Source: Streptomyces sp. SLBN-31
GTDB lineage: Bacteria > Actinomycetota > Actinomycetes > Streptomycetales > Streptomycetaceae
Assembly (NCBI RefSeq): GCF_006715395.1
Contig: NZ_VFNC01000003.1
Location: 62,001 to 126,000, forward strand
Direction of reading: 5' to 3'
DNA: 64,000 nt
Shown: positions 61,379-64,000 of the stretch, one piece after another
Layout of the letters: each line of letters opens with the position of its first letter
Numbering within the stretch: the stretch's first letter is position 1
Position numbers and translations under genes: made by a program
Notes under the pieces: generated by a model
Databases searched by the model: none
Seen by the model: only the letters and a program-made list of their open reading frames with translations
Told to the model about the DNA's origin: nothing

Positions 61379-61915
61379 TCAGCTCGCACCCCCACTGGTG
61401 GCGCCGGGTCTGGGATGGTCGCCGCCGCGGATCTGGTCGACGGCGTGCACCAGGAGGGACTCCAGGACGGCCAGCCCGTCCTTCACCCCGCCGGTGGAGC
61501 CCGGCAGATTGACGATCAGTGTCCTTCCCGCCACTCCGGCCAGGCCGCGGGAGAGCGCGGCGGTCGGCACCTTCTCCCGTCCGAACGCCCGGATGGCCTC
61601 CGCGATGCCCGGCACCTCGTAGTCGACGACCGAGCGGGTGACCTCCGGCGTGCGGTCGGTGGGCGAGATGCCGGTGCCGCCGGTGGTCACGATCACGTCG
61701 TAGCCTTCCTCGGTGCCGGCCCTCAGCGCGGCCTCGACCGGATCGCCGTCGGGGACGACCTGCGGGCCGTCGACGGCGAAGCCGAAGCCTTCGAGACCCG
61801 CGGCGATCAGTGGACCGCCCTTGTCCTCGTAGACGCCGGCGGCGGCGCGGTTGGAGGCGGTCACGACCAGCGCGCGATACGGCGCACCGCTTCCGGCGCG
61901 CGCCCCGGCGCTCAC
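61379..61915 (-). CDS. mog: Molybdopterin adenylyltransferase-like protein (MoaB/Mog)
   Basis: A 178-residue MoaB/Mog-fold enzyme that adenylates molybdopterin before molybdenum insertion. Motifs: [39 protein letters not shown] (the TTGGTG ligand loop) and [19 protein letters not shown] 61915 overlaps the moaC stop by four bases. MoaB and Mog are not separable from sequence motifs alone. Confidence 0.9.
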   Translation of the reverse strand: MSAGARAGSGAPYRALVVTASNRAAAGVYEDKGGPLIAAGLEGFGFAVDGPQVVPDGDPVEAALRAGTEEGYDVIVTTGGTGISPTDRTPEVTRSVVDYEVPGIAEAIRAFGREKVPTAALSRGLAGVAGRTLIVNLPGSTGGVKDGLAVLESLLVHAVDQIRGGDHPRPGATSGGAS

Positions 61916-62391
61916 GCCCGGCTCCAGTCGCCCGACTTGCCGCCCGTCTTCTCCTCCACGCGCACGTCCGTGATGACCGCTCCCTTGTCGACCGCCTTGA
62001 CCATGTCGATCACGGTGAGCGCGGCGACGGAGACCGCGGTGAGGGCCTCCATCTCGACGCCCGTGCGGTCCGTGGTCTTCACGGTGGCCGTGATCTCCAC
62101 GGCGTCGTCCGCGACCGACAGATCCAGTTTCACACCGGACACCGCGAGGGGGTGACAGAGCGGGATGAGGTCCGGGGTGCGCTTGGCGCCCATGATCCCC
62201 GCGATTCGCGCGGTGGCGAGGGCGTCGCCCTTGGGCATGCCCTCCCCGCGCAGCAGCTCGACCACACGCGGTGAGACGAGTACGCGTCCGCTGGCCCGCG
62301 CGGTGCGCGCGGTCACGTCCTTGCCGGATACGTCGACCATGCGGGCGGCGCCCGCCTCGTCGATGTGCGTCAGTCGGTCCTGCGTACTCAT
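61912..62391 (-). CDS. moaC: Cyclic pyranopterin monophosphate synthase
   Basis: Converts 3',8-cH2GTP (made by MoaA) to cyclic pyranopterin monophosphate in molybdenum cofactor synthesis. The 159 residues show [21 protein letters not shown] at the start, [20 protein letters not shown] (active-site region), [18 protein letters not shown] and [12 protein letters not shown] at the end, as in all MoaC. ATG 62391. The 130 bp upstream to the gephyrin-like gene has no visible gene. Confidence 0.96.
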   Translation of the reverse strand: MSTQDRLTHIDEAGAARMVDVSGKDVTARTARASGRVLVSPRVVELLRGEGMPKGDALATARIAGIMGAKRTPDLIPLCHPLAVSGVKLDLSVADDAVEITATVKTTDRTGVEMEALTAVSVAALTVIDMVKAVDKGAVITDVRVEEKTGGKSGDWSRA

Positions 62392-62521
62392 GCTGTGCGG
62401 CGCTCCCGGTCCGGGCCCCTCGCGGTGCGGCGCGTGGGCCTGTTGTGCGCGACACGGTACCCCCATGTCGGCGCAGACAACGGACCAGGACTGCCCCATG
62501 GTCCGGCACGCGCGCGTGGGC

Positions 62522-63844
62522 TCAGCCGAGCAGGACGACCTCGACTTCGGTACCGGGCTCGACGGACTCCACGTCCTCCGGGACGACGATCAGCGCGTCG
62601 GCGTGCGCGAGCGCCGCGACCAGGTGCGATCCGGCACCGCCGACCGGGGTCACGCCGCCGTCCGCGTACGTCCCGCGCAGGAACTGCCGCCGGCCCTTCG
62701 GCGAGGTCAGCGCGTTGTCGGCGGCGAGGGTGGCGCGGGTCGTGGGCCGGTGGACGTCGTCGAGCCCCATCAGGGTGCGGATCGCGGGACGGACGAACAG
62801 CTCGAAGGAGACGTACGACGAGACGGGGTTGCCGGGGAGGGCGAGCAGCGGGGTGTGGTCGGGGCCGATGGAACCGAAGCCCTGGGGCTTTCCGGGCTGC
62901 ATGGCCAGCTTGCGGAACTCCACTCCGCTGCCCGCCTCGTCCTCGTCCCCGACGTGTGACAGGGCTTCCTTGACGACGTCGTACGCCCCGACACTGACGC
63001 CTCCCGTGGTGACCATGAGGTCGGCGCGCACGAGCTGGTCCTCGATGGTCGAGCGCAGTGTCTCGGCGTCGTCGGCGACCGCGCCCACGCGGTAGGCGAT
63101 GGCACCGGCGTCCCGGGCGGCGGCGGTGAGGGCGAAGCTGTTGGAGTCGTAGATCTGGCCGCTGCCCAGTTGCTCGTCGGGCTGGACGAGTTCGCTGCCG
63201 GTGGAGACGACGACCACGCGCGGGCGCGGGCGTACGCGAACCGTGCCGCGCCCGATCGCGGCGAGCAGACCGATCTGCGGCGGCCCGAGGACAGTGCCCG
63301 CCTCCAGCGCCCGGTCACCGGCCTTCACGTCGCTGCCCATGGCGCGCACGTGCGCGCGTGCCTCGGCCGACCGGTACACGTGCACGTGCCCCTCGGCGCC
63401 CTCGGGGGCCAGGCTACGGGCGCGCATCCCGGTCACCGGGCCTTCGCCGAGGCCCCCGTCGGTCCACTCGACGGGCACGACGGTCTCCGCCCCGGGCGGC
63501 AGCGGGGCACCGGTCATGATGCGGGCGGCCTGGCCGGGGCCCACGTGGAGCAGGTCCGCCTGGCCCGCCGCGACGTCCCCGACGACGTCCAGCACCGCGG
63601 GGAACTCCTCGCTCGCGCCCGCGACATCCGCGACCCGCACCGCGTACCCGTCCATGGAGCTGTTGTCGAACGGCGGCAGCGATACCGGCACCGTGACGTC
63701 CTCGACCAGGACGCAGCCCTGCGCGTCCAGGAGGTTCAGCTCGATGGGCTCCAGGGGGCGGACGGTCGTGAGGATGTCCTCCAGGTGTTCGTCCACCGAC
63801 CACAGGTGGTCCGGGCCGGTGGCGCGGGTCGCGGCGCTGCTCAA
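62522..63844 (-). CDS. MoeA/gephyrin-like protein (candidate Glp)
   Basis: A 440-residue gephyrin E-domain protein. Motifs: [95 protein letters not shown] and [18 protein letters not shown]. Classical MoeA inserts molybdate. In corynebacteria a homolog in this same context (Glp) instead binds FtsZ and the membrane receptor GLPR, whose homolog (sepX) lies 2 kb downstream here. Both roles remain possible. The start appears to be TTG 63844, 4 nt after the galU stop, with AGGGA very close; this is an uncommon start codon. The GAGGAG in the galU tail may be the real ribosome site. Confidence 0.85.
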   Translation of the reverse strand: MSSAATRATGPDHLWSVDEHLEDILTTVRPLEPIELNLLDAQGCVLVEDVTVPVSLPPFDNSSMDGYAVRVADVAGASEEFPAVLDVVGDVAAGQADLLHVGPGQAARIMTGAPLPPGAETVVPVEWTDGGLGEGPVTGMRARSLAPEGAEGHVHVYRSAEARAHVRAMGSDVKAGDRALEAGTVLGPPQIGLLAAIGRGTVRVRPRPRVVVVSTGSELVQPDEQLGSGQIYDSNSFALTAAARDAGAIAYRVGAVADDAETLRSTIEDQLVRADLMVTTGGVSVGAYDVVKEALSHVGDEDEAGSGVEFRKLAMQPGKPQGFGSIGPDHTPLLALPGNPVSSYVSFELFVRPAIRTLMGLDDVHRPTTRATLAADNALTSPKGRRQFLRGTYADGGVTPVGGAGSHLVAALAHADALIVVPEDVESVEPGTEVEVVLLG

Positions 63845-63848
63845 ATCC

Positions 63849-64000
63849 CTACATCTCCTCGGCTACGTAACTGCGAAGCCAGGTCCGGAAGTCCGGGCCC
63901 AGGTCTTCACGTTCGCACGCGAGTCTGACAATGGCACGCAGATAGTCGCCACGGTCCCCGGTGTCATAGCGACGGCCCTTGAAGACCACGCCGTGCACCG
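63849..64000 (-). CDS. galU: UTP-glucose-1-phosphate uridylyltransferase, C-terminal end
   Basis: Only the last 50 codons lie in the window: KGRRYDTGDRGDYLRAIVRL to WLRSYVAEEM, the usual C-terminus of bacterial GalU (the KGxRYDtGd motif contacts the sugar nucleotide). GalU makes UDP-glucose, the co-substrate of GalT. First gene of the galU-gephyrin-like-moaC-mog-rimJ run on this strand. Confidence 0.9.
   Translation of the reverse strand, partial: VHGVVFKGRRYDTGDRGDYLRAIVRLACEREDLGPDFRTWLRSYVAEEM

Overview
The window is chromosomal DNA from a Streptomyces. GC is about 72%, genes pack in GTGA/ATGA-overlapped operons with many GTG starts, and it carries lineage markers: an SsgA-like sporulation protein (SsgE type), SepX/GlpR, RpfB, an actinobacterial protein O-mannosyltransferase, an XRE/DUF397 pair and a SARP regulator. 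Gene order matches what I recall of the galK to galU part of the S. coelicolor core chromosome. I count 57 complete protein genes, 2 partial genes at the edges (galK, galU), 1 frameshifted gene and 1 tRNA. No phage, insertion sequence or CRISPR array was seen, and no gene-free stretch exceeds about 260 bp.

Layout. 0-5.2 kb: Leloir operon galT-galE-galK (minus), divergent from a sodium:solute symporter probably used for galactose, then a degenerate LuxR-type response regulator. 5.4-12.4 kb: twin Pro-rich, membrane-anchored beta-propeller proteins, an ABC-F ATPase and a Tat-exported amidase. 12.5-18.6 kb: housekeeping run tatD - rpfB - rsmA - ispE, with a small zinc-ribbon protein and rsmI. 18.6-24.3 kb: protein O-mannosyltransferase, two paralogous MecA-like penicillin-binding proteins and ssgE, an envelope/sporulation block. 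24.4-28.1 kb: ECF nickel transporter nikMN-nikQ-nikO behind a sequence matching a Nur box, then ohrR and ohr (organic peroxide defence). 28.2-45.4 kb: serine hydrolase, phosphoesterase plus ABC exporter, EamA permease, YbaK-type protein, XRE/DUF397 pair, a frameshifted cysteine hydrolase, TetR/MMPL pair and a tricorn protease. 45.5-49.6 kb: Baeyer-Villiger-type monooxygenase/hydrolase/SDR operon, divergent from merR.

49.6-57.4 kb is the accessory-looking part. It holds a large SARP-NB-ARC-TPR regulator, a tiny 30-codon secreted-peptide gene antisense to the regulator's 3' end, a divergent two-gene operon (a GT-B-like protein carrying a TTA codon, and a protein with 13 decapeptide repeats), and a second NB-ARC-TPR protein without a DNA-binding domain. 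A SARP-style direct repeat lies in front of the two-gene operon. This is my best candidate for an undescribed peptide-sensing system.

57.5-64 kb returns to core genes: xth, a GNAT enzyme, tRNA-Ala(CGC), sepX/glpR, a rimJ-like gene, mog/moaB, moaC, a moeA/gephyrin-like gene and the end of galU. The linkage of a gephyrin-like gene with sepX/glpR fits the actinobacterial Glp-GLPR cell-division pair. The window is bracketed by galactose/UDP-glucose genes (galTEK and galU).
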